The position numbers and the translations under genes were made by a program. DNA of 64,000 nucleotides from Bog-473 sp963728845 (GTDB taxonomy: Bacteria > Actinomycetota > Acidimicrobiia > Acidimicrobiales > RAAP-2): contig CAVSLS010000026.1 in NCBI GenBank assembly GCA_963728845.1, positions 208,111 to 272,110 on the forward strand. The letters are read 5' to 3'. Below are positions 49,630 to 58,970 of this stretch, one piece after another; the first letter of the stretch is position 1, and every line of letters starts with the position of its first letter. Under the pieces are notes generated by a model. That model was given only the letters and a program-made list of their open reading frames with translations, was not told where the DNA came from and made no database searches.

Positions 49630-50408
49630 TCAGATTCGGCCGCGGAAGGGATAGAGCAGCAGGCCGCGATAGCCGCCCTGCATCATGGCGTGGCCCAGGC
49701 GGACGAGCCGCACCGTGCGATCGCGAAGGTCGTGAGTTTTCCAGCCGCGCTCGGGCATCCGGCCGGCGCCGAAGAGGGCTTCGGCGATGTCGCGATAGCT
49801 TGCCTTCTCCAGCCGACCGTCGAGCGCGCGCAGCGCGAGCGCCAGGCGATCGCGCCGCGCGGCGGGAAGCATTGCGGGGTCGCGCTCCGGCGAGCGCCCG
49901 GTTAAGCCGCGCCACAGCCGGAGCGCGGCCGTCGGCGCGGATCTCGAACATCCTGATCGAGCGGCAGGACGACGCAAGGGCACCTGCTCGCCCGCGTCTT
50001 CGAGGATGTGCAGGCGGAACAGACTGCGCTGCCGTTCGATCAGCCGCTCCGGTCCGTCCTCGGCAAGCGCGGGTTCGAGCGAGAGCGGCTCAGGCTGAAG
50101 TTTCGGGACGGCGAGATCCGGCGGGAGGCGAGCTATCGGGATCACGCTCGGCAGGCTCGCCGCCGTCCACAGCGGGTGGCCTGAGCGTCGACGCCGCGCT
50201 CGGGCAATCACGAAATCGCAACCCCCAGCGCTGCGCGAAACTCGTCAGTTCGCCGGCGCTAAGGGGAACCTTATTTGCCGCGAGTTCGAGTTCTTGCAGT
50301 CGCGCTCGAAGGCTGGGTTGCGGCTGAGAAATTCCCAGGCAAACGCCGGGGCGTCGAGCGAACGCAGTCTTCATAGGCTGCCGGCGAACGCCAATCGGCA
50401 CGAGACAT
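49630..50408 (-). CDS. fseA: FseA-like activator (DUF6499 plus DUF2285), frameshifted
   Basis: Opens MSRADWRSPAAYED, then in another frame LRSLDAPAFAWEFLSRNPAF (the DUF6499-like N-domain). Frame 3 gives LELAANKVPLSAGELTSFAQ. The last frame gives SVIPIARLPPDLA and the DUF2285 domain DRLALALRALDGRLEKASYR to YPFRGRI. Frame changes lie near 50,367, about 50,300 and about 50,215. In ICEMlSymR7A, FseA is made by a programmed +1 frameshift between two such ORFs and activates rdfS. Several separate shifts here make indels or decay equally likely. Confidence 0.72.
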
Positions 50409-50535
50409 GAACCGTGCTCCTCCATTCGGCGTGCTCGCCGGCAGCGTGAGTACGAGGAGTTCACTTCCGTGCAGCGGATTCGCTAGTCGCGCGCCTTGCA
50501 ACGAGCGTTGCAGGCTCGGCAACGAACCGAAGGAT

Positions 50536-50829
50536 TCAGTGCGGGGCGCCGCCGCGCAGGAGGTGGCGATAGCCGCTCTCGGTCATCCAGCGGGCCCGCG
50601 CCAGATGGGTTTCCCATGCGCGCCGGGCCCGGACTGGTTCAGTCATGGGATCGATATGCAGCACCATCTTCGCGACTTCCTGCCAGTCCGCGCCGTCTTT
50701 TTCGGCGTCGAGCAGCCGCAGGTAGGTGACGACATGCTCCTCGTCGTAACCGGTGAGAACGCGGTCCGTCGGCGCCGTGTCGGCAACAGGTGGATCGAGC
50801 GGTGGCGTTTGCATCGTACGTGAATCCAT
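50536..50829 (-). CDS. qseM: QseM-like DUF2285 antiactivator
   Basis: A complete 97-residue protein: a variable N-terminus, then TGYDEEHVVTYLRLLDAEKD, ADWQEVAKMVLHIDP and RAWETHLARARWMTESGYR, the compact DUF2285 domain. In ICEMlSymR7A a protein of this type, QseM, binds and blocks FseA and the quorum regulator TraR. It is divergent from an XRE regulator, as qseM is from qseC. The assignment is by domain and context. Confidence 0.75.
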   Translation of the reverse strand: MDSRTMQTPPLDPPVADTAPTDRVLTGYDEEHVVTYLRLLDAEKDGADWQEVAKMVLHIDPMTEPVRARRAWETHLARARWMTESGYRHLLRGGAPH

Positions 50830-50951
50830 CGAGATCGTTGGGCGTTCGTGTCCCGCGAGCGTAGGTGCACTTGTGGCCGAACTGCGAGGCGCGACTGACA
50901 GGTGATTTGATAACGCTGCTTCAAACTCCCTGCGTCTCTCGGCGCCTGATA

Positions 50952-50984
50952 TACATACTATAGTTCATAAACTCAAAGTATGTA
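50952..50984. promoter_or_regulatory. Inverted repeats between qseM-like and qseC-like genes
   Basis: TACATACT (50952-50959) and AGTATGTA (50977-50984) are perfect arms. An inner inverted repeat AGTT-CATA-AACT (50962-50973) has almost the same centre. The stretch is AT-rich in a GC-rich region and lies in the divergent gap, so it is a good candidate for the operator of the XRE regulator. Confidence 0.65.
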
Positions 50985-51003
50985 AACGCGCGACCCGTTG
51001 CGC

Positions 51004-51226
51004 ATGGACATGCGCAAGCTGGTGGGCCGGAATTTCGCTCGCTTGCGTCGGGCGAAGGGCCTGACGCAAGAGGAGGTCGAAGCGCGCTCCGGGTTCAGCC
51101 AGCAATACCTCAGCAGTCTGGAACGCGGTCGGCGCAATCCGACTGTGATTACGCTCTACGAGCTCGCTCAGCGCGCTGGGCGTCAGCCACGTCGAACTGG
51201 TCATGCCAGACGACGAGAAGGGCTGA
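51004..51226 (+). CDS. qseC: QseC-like XRE regulator, 3' frameshift
   Basis: From MDMRKLVGRNFARLRRAKGL the protein shows a standard XRE helix-turn-helix (TQEEVEARSGFSQQYLSSLE). After TLYELAQ one base is out of frame; the corrected end reads ALGVSHVELVMPDDEKG and stops at 51226, giving about 74 residues. In the R7A element QseC controls the divergent qseM promoter. The position is the same here. Confidence 0.78.
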
Positions 51227-51350
51227 TTACTGGAGTCCTGACGAGGATCATGCCTCGTGACGCAGATCGGCGTTAATGCGAACCCAATGCCCGTCTCCCT
51301 CGGAGGAGAGCCGTTCGGCACGGCGCTAGCCGATCCTCTGCACGCGAAAC

Positions 51351-51377
51351 GCCCCGCCCGGCTGAGCCGGGCGGGGC
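51351..51377. terminator. Bidirectional hairpin between convergent genes
   Basis: A perfect 12-bp stem (GCCCCGCCCGGC / GCCGGGCGGGGC) with a 3-base loop lies between the ends of the XRE gene and the DUF736 gene. No T-run follows, so it may act as a transcript-end stabiliser or factor-assisted terminator. Confidence 0.6.
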
Positions 51378-51391
51378 TTGGCGGAGTGGCC

Positions 51392-51715
51392 TCAGTCGCC
51401 GTTCTTGCGCGGCGCGGGACCAGATCAGGGTGTAGCCTTCGCCGCCCTCGTCGTCGAAGAGGTTGGCGTAGATCGGCGCGTTGAAGCTACGGATCGTCGA
51501 GCTTGAGCGAGAGATAGTCGCGGCCCTCCTCGGAGCGCTTCGGCCAGGCGGCCCCGATCTCGGCCCGGCCCACGTAGACGCGGTGGCTCGGAGCGTTGTC
51601 GTTGGAGCGGCTGGTCTCGGCGACGATGCGGACGCCCTTGGCCTGCAGGCTCAGGGTGAAGATCTCGCCTTGGAAGTCCTGGCCGGACCTTCTTGAAGGA
51701 ACCGATGTTGGCCAT
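51392..51715 (-). CDS. DUF736-family protein, frameshifted
   Basis: Begins MANIGSFKKVR; other frames continue FQGEIFTLSLQAKGVRIVAE, EIGAAWPKRSEEGRDYLSLK and NAPIYANLFDDEGGEGYTLI, ending in PRKNGD at the stop 51392. DUF736 is a marker gene of alphaproteobacterial integrative elements, and its function is unknown. Three frame changes interrupt about 105 residues. Confidence 0.8.
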
Positions 51716-52001
51716 GTTACTTCTCCTTGCTGTTTCGAGCCCGCGACCACCGCGGCCTCGATGGCGATCGAAGGCCGAAGACGATCGACGCCGCACCCGC
51801 CTCGGGCCGGAGCGAGCGGAGGATGTCGGCGGTGAGACTTTCTTGCCTCGCGAGGAATGGGCGAACGGGGTCCGGGGCTTGCCCGCGGGGTGAAAGCCCA
51901 GGGGAAGAAAGTCGATCCGCCGCCATTGCGGCTCAGGCGATCGAGGCGCAGCCGGTCTTCGGCCAGATCAGGCCATCAAGAGGTCAGGTGCGTCCGCGCG
52001 C

Positions 52002-53317
52002 TTAAACAGCATCGTCAGGAGAAGACATGGCGGGCGCCGGTTTTGCCAGGGCTCGCAGAAACGGGATGTTTGTCGCCACGCCTTCGACGGCGAAATCGGC
52101 GAGCGCTTGTTGAAGACGCGTCACGGCGGTCGGCCGGTCCTGAGCGTGGACGATGAGTTTGGCGATCATGCTGTCGTAATAGGGCGGGATCGTCGCCCCT
52201 TCGAACATGGCCGTGTCGAGCCGCACCCCCTCCCCGCGCGGCGGACGCCATAGCGAGATGCGGCCCGGCGACGGCCGGGAAACCCTGCGCCGGAGTCCTC
52301 GGCGATGACCCGGGCCTCGATGGCGTGGCCATGAGGGCGACGTCCTCCTGCCGAGCGCCGATCGGCTCGCCTCCGGCGATTTCGATCTGCATGCGAACGA
52401 GGTCGACGCCGGCGATCATCTCGGAGACCGGGTGCTCGACCTGGATGCGCGCATTGACCTCCATGAAGGAGAAGTCGTCGCGTTCGACATCGTAAAGGAA
52501 CTCGACCGTGCCCGCGTTGCGGTAGTTGATCGACCCGAGCAGATTGACCGCCGCCCGATGCAGGCGCGCGCGCGTCCGTCGGCAGAGCGCGGCGGCCGGC
52601 GCCTCTTCGACCATCTTCTGGTAGCGGCGCTGAAGCGAACAGTCGCGCTCGCCGAAATGCAGAACGCGTGCCGTCGCCGAAGCCAGATCTGGACTTCGAC
52701 GTGGCGCGCCCGCTCCACGTAGCGCTCGACATAGAGCGTGCCGTCGCCGAACGCCTCCTTGGCTTCGGCAGGCGCGCTCGAACCCCCTCTCCGAGCTCCT
52801 TGGCGTCGCGCGCGATCACCATGCCTCGCCCCCCTCCGCCGGCCGAAGCCTTGGTGACCACCGGAAAGCCGACTGTGCCGAAAAGCGATCGTCCTCGGCG
52901 GAATCGAGCTTGTCGCTTCCCGGCGTCATCGGGACTCCCGGCCGTCTCCGCGAGCCGGCGGCGCGACAGCTTGTCGCCGACGGCCTGAATCGGAGCCGCC
53001 GTTGGGCCGACAAACACGATACCCTCCTCCTCGCAAAGCCGCGCCGAGCAACGCGCTCGGAAGAAACCCGTAGCCGGGATGCAGTCCGTCACAACCCGTC
53101 GCCTGGCGCCGCGTGAATGACGAGACGCGGCGTCGAGATAGGAGTTGCGCGCGGCGGCGGAGTCGACGACGACGACGCGGTCGGCTTCTTGCGCCGCAAG
53201 GCCGTCGCGATCGGCGGCGGAGGCAGCGAGAACCGTCTCGACCCGGTTGCGTGCGGCTCTGACGATCCTCAGCGCGATCTCGCCGCGATTGGCGATCAGG
53301 ATGCGCTTCAGCGCCAC
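52002..53317 (-). CDS. accC: Biotin carboxylase subunit, multiply frameshifted
   Basis: Starts at GTG 53317 (ALKRILIANRGEIALRIVRA). Segments in several frames give KASAGGGGRGM (ATP-grasp loop), NYRNAGTVEFLYD, FMEVNARIQVEHPVSEMIAG with the carboxylation-site residues, and the end PPYYDSMIAKLIVHAQDRPT. The enzyme carboxylates biotin using ATP and bicarbonate. It follows the biotin carrier gene by 11 bases. No carboxyltransferase gene is visible, because the cluster stops here at the element boundary. Confidence 0.85.
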
Positions 53318-53328
53318 CGGTACGCCTT

Positions 53329-53855
53329 TTAGTCCGGCTCGATCAGGAACAGCGGCTGATCGATCGACAAGTTCGGCGTCCTCCACCAGCACCTTCCTGA
53401 CGACGCCGGCGACGCCGGCGGGAACAGAGGTAAAGAGCTTCATCACCTCGATAAGGCAGACTTCCGTCGTCGGCTCGACTCGCTGGCCGACCGCCACATA
53501 TGGCGGCGCTCCGGGCTTCGGCGCACGGTAAAAGGTGCCGAGATTGGGCGCGCGCACGGCGACCCAGGAACTCGGGGACGTCCGATGCGCCGCCCTTCGC
53601 CCCGACCGCATGCGGGGCCGGCGTCAGATGGGGGGCGGCGGTTGCATGCGTCGAATGCAATGGCGCAGGGTCGGCATGCGGCGCGGCGATCGGCGCGGCA
53701 TGGGCCGCGGCGTGCGTCACCGCGGGCGCGCGGGCGGACGGGTTTTTCGACAAGGAAGAGTTCGAGCCCGGAAATCTTGAGGCGCATCTCGCTCCACGAC
53801 GAGGAGTCGAAGCTCTCGATGATCGCCTCGATATCCGCGGCTTAATTTCGGTCAT
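53329..53855 (-). CDS. accB: Biotin carboxyl carrier protein, frameshifted
   Basis: Starts MTEIKPRISR at 53855, overlapping the previous stop (ATGA). A long Ala/His/Pro-rich linker (HAAAHAAPIAAPHADPAP) leads to the biotinyl domain: NLGTFYRAPKPGAPPYVAVG and the biotin site EVMKLFTSVPAG, with Val before Met where many AccB proteins have Ala. The last residues QPLFLIEPD are in a third frame. The variant biotin site is typical of carriers outside fatty-acid synthesis operons. Confidence 0.82.
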
Positions 53856-55600
53856 GTGCGTGCCGCCGTCGTAACCGGAGGCGCCATATCCGCCTGCGCG
53901 CGCAACGCCGAGAGCAGCGGCGGCAGGACACGATCGGCGACGATGAATTCGAGTCCGGCCGCGAGCGCGGCCCTGACGCCCTCGTCCGAGGCGATGACGC
54001 CGCCGCGCGCGCCGCGGACGCCCTTCCGTCTTGCAAGCGCGGCGCCGATCGTCGTCGGATCGGCGGCGTCGTCGTCGTCGCTGAAATCGACGGCTTCGCT
54101 CGCCTCCGCCGCGGAAGAGGGAACGACACGCAGCGGCGCGCGCTGCGCGGCCCATTGAGCAAGCGTCGCGAGCGCGACATGGTCGGTCTCGTCCGGCGCC
54201 TCGATCTCGAGCGCGCCGTCGTAGATCTTGCCCGCCCCGCCGTCGACGGTGACGGTCCTGTCGAGCAGGCGTTCGAGGCGCCCCAGGCCGCATCCGACGA
54301 CGCAGGGACGGCCGAGCGCGCGACTGACGACCGCCGCGTGTGAGGTGGCCGCCGCCCTGCTCGGTGGTGCGGCCCGCGAAGCGAGGATCATGAGATTCGC
54401 CGGCCTGGGCGCGGCGTTCCGCCTCATCCGCCAAATCGCGGACGACGCAGCCGATGCCGACGCCGGGCGAGGCGCTCTGACCCGCTGCGAGAACCTTGGC
54501 CTCAAGCAGCGCCGCCGCCGCGATGTGCGGGCTCAAAAGCAGGCGCACCTGATCGGGACTGACGCGCCTGAGCGCCTCGGCCTCGTCGATGAGCCCTTCG
54601 CGCGCAAGGTCGACCGCGATATGCGCGGCGGCGTGCGGGGCGAGCTTGGCCGCGCGCGTTTGCAGGAAATAGAGCCTGCCTCGCTCGATGGTGAATTCGA
54701 TGTCCTGCACGTCACGGGCGGCCTTTTCCAGCGCCCTGGCCGCCGCGAGAGGTTTTGCCTGCGCCTCCGGAAGGTCGTCGGCAAGCGCCGAGAGAGGTTT
54801 CGGCGTGAACTTGCCGGAGACGACATCCTCGCCTTGCGCGCGCGGCAGATATTCGCCGTATGGCTGAGCGTCGCCGGTGAGCGGATTGCGGGAGAACGGG
54901 ACGCCCGTGCCCAGCGCGCGTCCGGCTTGCCGAACACCATGGCCTGGACGGTGACGGCGGTGCCGAGATCGTCGGGAATGTCGTGGTGCTGGCGATAGCG
55001 GCGGGCCCGGCGCGAGTTCCACGACTCGAACACCGCGCGGACGGCGCGACGGAGCTGCTCGCGCGGGTCTTCGGGGACCTCCTCCCCGGCGGCGGCCGCG
55101 ATCGCGGCCCAAGCCTTCGGATCGGCGCGGTCGGCGAGATGAACGGCCGCCGCCTTGAGCACGATGTGGGCGTAAAGGTCAAGGAAGCGGCGATGCGTGT
55201 TGCGGGCGAAGTCCGCGTCCCCGCACTCCTCCGCAAGCGCGGCCTCGGTGATTTCGTTGATGCCGAGATTGAGGACGGTGTCCATCATGCCGGGCATTGA
55301 CACCGGCGCTCCGGAGCGCACCGAGACGAGGAGCGGGCGCGCGCGAGCACCGAAGCGCCGGCCGGTCTGTCCCTCGAGCCAACCGGTTGCGGCGCCGATC
55401 TCGTCTTCGAGGCCGGCTGGAGCGCAGTTGTCCGCGAGATAGGCTGCCCATGCTCGTGTCGTCACGACGAAAGCGGGCGGCACAGTCAGGCCCAGCGCCT
55501 GCATGCGCGCGACCGACCAGGCCTTGCCCCCGATCAGCTCGCGGCCGGGCGCGCCCTCGCCGTTGAGGCCGATCGTCCACTCGCCGAAGCGGATCGTCAT
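53852..55600 (-). CDS. PEP-synthase-like protein: ATP-grasp and phosphohistidine domains, no C-terminal barrel
   Basis: Starts MTIRFGEWTIGLNGEG. The ATP-binding domain includes SVRSGAPVSMPGMMDTVLNL and the segment VPFSRNPLTGD, which is in a second frame. The mobile domain with the catalytic His is ATSHAAVVSRALGRPCVVGC. The total is about 583 residues, against about 870 in pyruvate phosphate dikinase. The PEP/pyruvate-binding barrel is missing and the natural stop overlaps accB, so the short form is real. It may phosphorylate another acceptor, as phenylphosphate synthase does. Two or more frame changes occur. Confidence 0.78.
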
Positions 55601-55611
55601 CGCCGGCGGCC

Positions 55612-56213
55612 CTAATCTTCCCGTTCGCGCCGCATCAGGCGCAGAAGGTCCTCGTGCAGCTCGAACCACAGCGTATGGTAACTCTCGATCCTCGCATCGC
55701 TCACCCAGGCGATTTGGCCGTCCTCCGCCTTTTCGAGCGCCTCGGCGAGCTTCGCGCCGTAGATGCGAAAGCGCGGCAATGCGCTCGCGAGCTGTTCGAT
55801 CACCGTTTCCGCGCGCTCGTGCAATTCGCCAAGCCGGTCGACGATACGCTCGTCGTAGCGCTTGTCGCTGTGATCGTTGGGCACGCGCTGGCCGCGCACC
55901 TCGATCGTTTGCCACTCGGTGACGAGCGCCTTGAGTAAGGCGTTCAGGCGCTCGAAGCCCTCGTAACCGGTGACGAAAGCAGCATTGGCGCGAACGTCCT
56001 CATAGAAGCGCGCGTAGTCGGAATCGAGGGCCATCGGGCGGCCGGAGACAGCAGGTACTTTCCCTGCGCCTCGACGATCCGTTTGGAGTCGACGAGCTTG
56101 CGAAGCGTCGCGCGCACCTCCTCGACGTCAAGCCCAAGGATGCCGGCGACGGCTTCCGGCGTCGCGTGCTTCTTGATTGCTAGGCCGTGCATGACGAGGT
56201 GCGTTTCGTTCAT
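55612..56213 (-). CDS. Winged-helix protein of the PEP-synthase-like cluster, frameshifted
   Basis: About 200 residues. It opens MNETHLVMHGLAIKKHATPE and has a small winged-helix motif (VAGILGLDVEEVRATLRKLV). A frame change near 56,040 follows, and then a helical domain (ALDSDYARFYEDVRANAAFV) to the acidic end. It starts within 4 bases of the acyl-CoA ligase stop and precedes the PEP-synthase-like gene. A regulatory or scaffolding role for that enzyme is inferred from position only. Confidence 0.6.
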
Positions 56214-56769
56214 TCCTCGCCCTCCATGGGTTCCGCGGAGCGCTCCAGGATCCGGTCGCGCACTGCCCGGCGAAGAATCTTGTTGGCCGAGGGCTTCGGC
56301 AACTCGGGCCAGATTTCGACTCCCTTGGGCCCCTTGTAGGTAGCGAGCTTCGCGCGCGCGTGCGCCATGACCGCTTCCACTGTGAGGCTGTTGCGGCCAG
56401 CGACGACGGCGTAGACGCGGTCACCCCATTTCTCATCCGGCAGGCCGACGACCGCCGCCTCGACGACCCCCTCGCAGGAGAGCAGAATGTCCTCGACCTC
56501 GCGCGGATAAACGTTGTAGCCGCCGGAGATCAGCATGTCGTTCTTGCGCCTCACCCATCGCCCCCTCTCTGCTGAAACGGGCGGAGGCGCGCTTTCGCCA
56601 GCGAGGGCGCAACTCGCCCTGCGCCGGATCGCCTACGGCCGCCTCGAGCACCATCGCAAGCAAGGTGGGCACGAGGAAGGTCAACTCCGCCCGCTCCCGA
56701 GCGGCCAGGACGATGAACTCCTCTGCGTCGAATTTGGGCATCACGACCGAGCGCGCGCCGCGCATGCTG
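56210..56769 (-). pseudogene. Acyl-CoA synthetase (AMP-binding), 3' part with internal loss
   Basis: The C-terminal domain is complete: MRRKNDMLISGGYNVYPREV (A8 motif region) to LPKPSANKILRRAVRD, with the catalytic Lys. Upstream, RGARSVVMPKFDAEEFIVLA is an internal piece of the large domain. The roughly 100 residues that should lie between are missing near 56,570-56,620. The gene is cut at about 56,765, where an RbsC fragment starts on the other strand. Confidence 0.75.
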
Positions 56770-57209
56770 GCGGTCGGCCTTTTGCTCTGGCTCCTGCTTG
56801 AGCACACGCAACTCGGCCGTCACCTTACGCCATTGGCGGCAGCGCCGAAGCCTCGCGCTTGTCCGGCATCGCGGTGAAACGCTATGTGCCTTTTGCACTC
56901 GCTGTCTGCGCCGCTTGCGCGGGACTCGGCGGGCTCATGGCAGCGGCCGTGCTCGGGGCGGGCCGTCCGCAGGGCGTCGGCGACACCTACCTCCTCAACG
57001 CCTTCGCGGCGGTCTGCATCGGCGCGTCCACGCTGAGACCTGGCAAGATCCACATCCTTGGCACCCTTATCGGCGCGCTCCTGATCGGCGTCATCAACAA
57101 CGGCCTCTCGGTCATGGGCGTCCCGACTTACTGGCAATATATCGTCCAGGGCGTATTGCTGGTCGTTGCGCTGTTCAGCGCAGGGGTGCTGACAATGAAG
57201 CGCTCCTAA
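56758..57209 (+). pseudogene. RbsC-type sugar ABC permease, C-terminal fragment
   Basis: Begins inside the protein at MLAVGLLLWLLLEHTQLGRH. One base out of frame near 56,825, it continues AIGGSAEASRLSGIAVKRYV, then the hydrophobic GLGGLMAAAVLGAGRP and TLIGALLIGVINNGLSVMGV to the stop. About half of the permease is missing. It could once have worked with the RbsB-like fragment at 42.7-43.4 kb. Confidence 0.8.
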
Positions 57210-57651
57210 AAGCTCAACAAAAGGCATCTCAGCTTCGCGTCATTGCCTCTCAAATTCGCGTCCGTCGCCATGCACGTCACGGTAGCACCCCGCTGGCGCT
57301 GCCGGTATTCGAACAGCAGCGAGGTTGTACTTTGCGACGAGCCCGCCGCATCGGTTCTGCCTCGGCGAGCTTTGGCGGCGACGCAGCGCCGCCAAACTGT
57401 CGGCGCACCTGGAGTTTGACGGTTGCTCCAATAGCAATCTCACTCCCCGCGCACGAGGCGATCAAGTCCGCCCTTGCTTCCAACACGACGTGTGGCGGCC
57501 GCAGCCCGAAGTGGGGTGATTATCTCATTATGCTGGGCTCAGGTGTCAATGCAGCGACGTGATCTTGAGGCTCACCGGGAACTGCCAGGCCGTACGAGGA
57601 AGATTGCGGGTCCCTTGATCGATTTCATGGCGTCTCTCTACGATAATCACG
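57210..57651. other. Gap without a recognised gene
   Basis: Neither strand shows a domain or a credible start. It separates the permease fragment from the convergent epimerase gene. Confidence 0.5.
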
Positions 57652-58493
57652 TCAGGCGTTCGCCCACTGCTCGCGCAGGAATTTGCCGCCGAACTGGTAG
57701 ACTTCCTCGCGGTGGGGAAAAAGTCGCGCCAGACGCGGGTCGCCGCTGCGAGCGCCGGCAGCGCCCGGCCGAACGCTCGATCATGCACCAGCCGTCGTAG
57801 CCGCCCCGCTTCAAAGCCTTGATGGTCGCCGCCCAGGAACGTGGCCTTTTCCGGGAGTCCCGCGATCGCTCTCGGAAAAATGCACGTGATTGATATAGCG
57901 AAGGTTCGGCGCGATGACCCCGACGGGATCCTTCTCCTCGATATTGGCGTGGAACGTGTCGTAGAGCAGGCCATAGTTCGGCGCGCCGACTTTGCGAACG
58001 ACCTCGGCGGCGTCGTCGACCGTATTGAGCACATAACATTCGAAGCGGTTGAGCGCCTCCACGGACAGCTTGATATTGTGTCGCGCGGCGTAAGCGGCGG
58101 CGTCCTTATGCACGTTCACGACATTGACGCGCTCGCTCGGCGTCGGCGGATCGCCGGTGAAGATGCCGAGCGGCTGATGAAACGGGCCGCACAGAACCTC
58201 GCCGCCCGCCGCCGACAGGCAATCGATGGCCCACTTGATATGCTTGAGTCCGCCGGCGCGCACGGTCGGGTCGCTGCTGATGCAGTCATGCGCCGCGTCC
58301 GGCATGACGGTGACAGCGGTCACGCGGAGCCCGTTGTCGCGCGCCGCCCGACCTTTCGGAAATGTTCGGGGGCTCCGCCGAAGATCGGGACCTCGACGCC
58401 GTCATAGCCCGCTCGCTTGATTTCGGCGAAGAGCGGAAAGTGCTCCTCGGTCTATGGGTCCGACCAAAGGAGCATATTGAACCCCAGCAGCAT
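57652..58493 (-). CDS. Sugar epimerase/isomerase (D-tagatose 3-epimerase-like TIM barrel), frameshifted
   Basis: About 280 residues. The ATG at 58493 follows GGGAGGAAG and reads MLLGFNMLLWSD. The body is SERVNVVNVHKDAAAYAARH, KLSVEALNRFECYVLNTVDD with the metal Glu, and GLLYDTFHANIEEKDPVGVI with the Asp and His ligands. The end FGGKFLREQWANA is in another frame. Such enzymes interconvert free ketoses. It is the last gene of the sugar-transport operon, which suggests that the imported substrate is a rare ketose or polyol. Confidence 0.8.
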
Positions 58494-58528
58494 TTCTTCC
58501 TCCCTTGTTTTGCTTTGTCGAGCATCCG

Positions 58529-58932
58529 TCAGTGTTTCCTCGCAGCGCTAGAGCGGCAACCGCGATAAGCGCGGCGAGCGCGACAGCAATGGCGGCTACG
58601 CCCCAGACGAAGGGCTGGAGATAGAAAGGCTCGCTCGTGTCGGGCGCGATCGCATTCACGAAAAAAACCCCATAAAGATACGCCGCAGCGATGGAAATCA
58701 GCATCACCACGAAGAACGCGAGCGCCACGATCAGCGCGGCAATGACGAGCGAACGTAGCGCCGTTCCGGGCTGGCAGAGCGGCAACAGGTTGTTGGCGAG
58801 GCCGGCGAAGACGACCAGCGCGCAGCCGACGCCGAACAGCGTAAGGCTGAACGGCTGGAAGATGAGCGCGAGAGCGACAATGCCGAGCCCGATGATGCCC
58901 CATTCGAGCCGGCCCGCCGCGGCGGCGCTCAA
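58529..58932 (-). CDS. Small integral membrane protein of the sugar-transport operon
   Basis: About 135 residues with four predicted helices (IIGLGIVALALIFQPFSLTL, ALVVFAGLANNLLPL, VALAFFVVMLISIAAAYLYG, GVAAIAVALAALIAVAALAL). Genes like this accompany MalFGK-type transporters in some Rhizobiales, with unknown role. The 3' end is uncertain because the frame runs on towards the epimerase start. Confidence 0.6.
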
Positions 58933-58970
58933 ACCCTGCCGGTCTCGTCAGGCGGCGGATGTCTTGTCGC

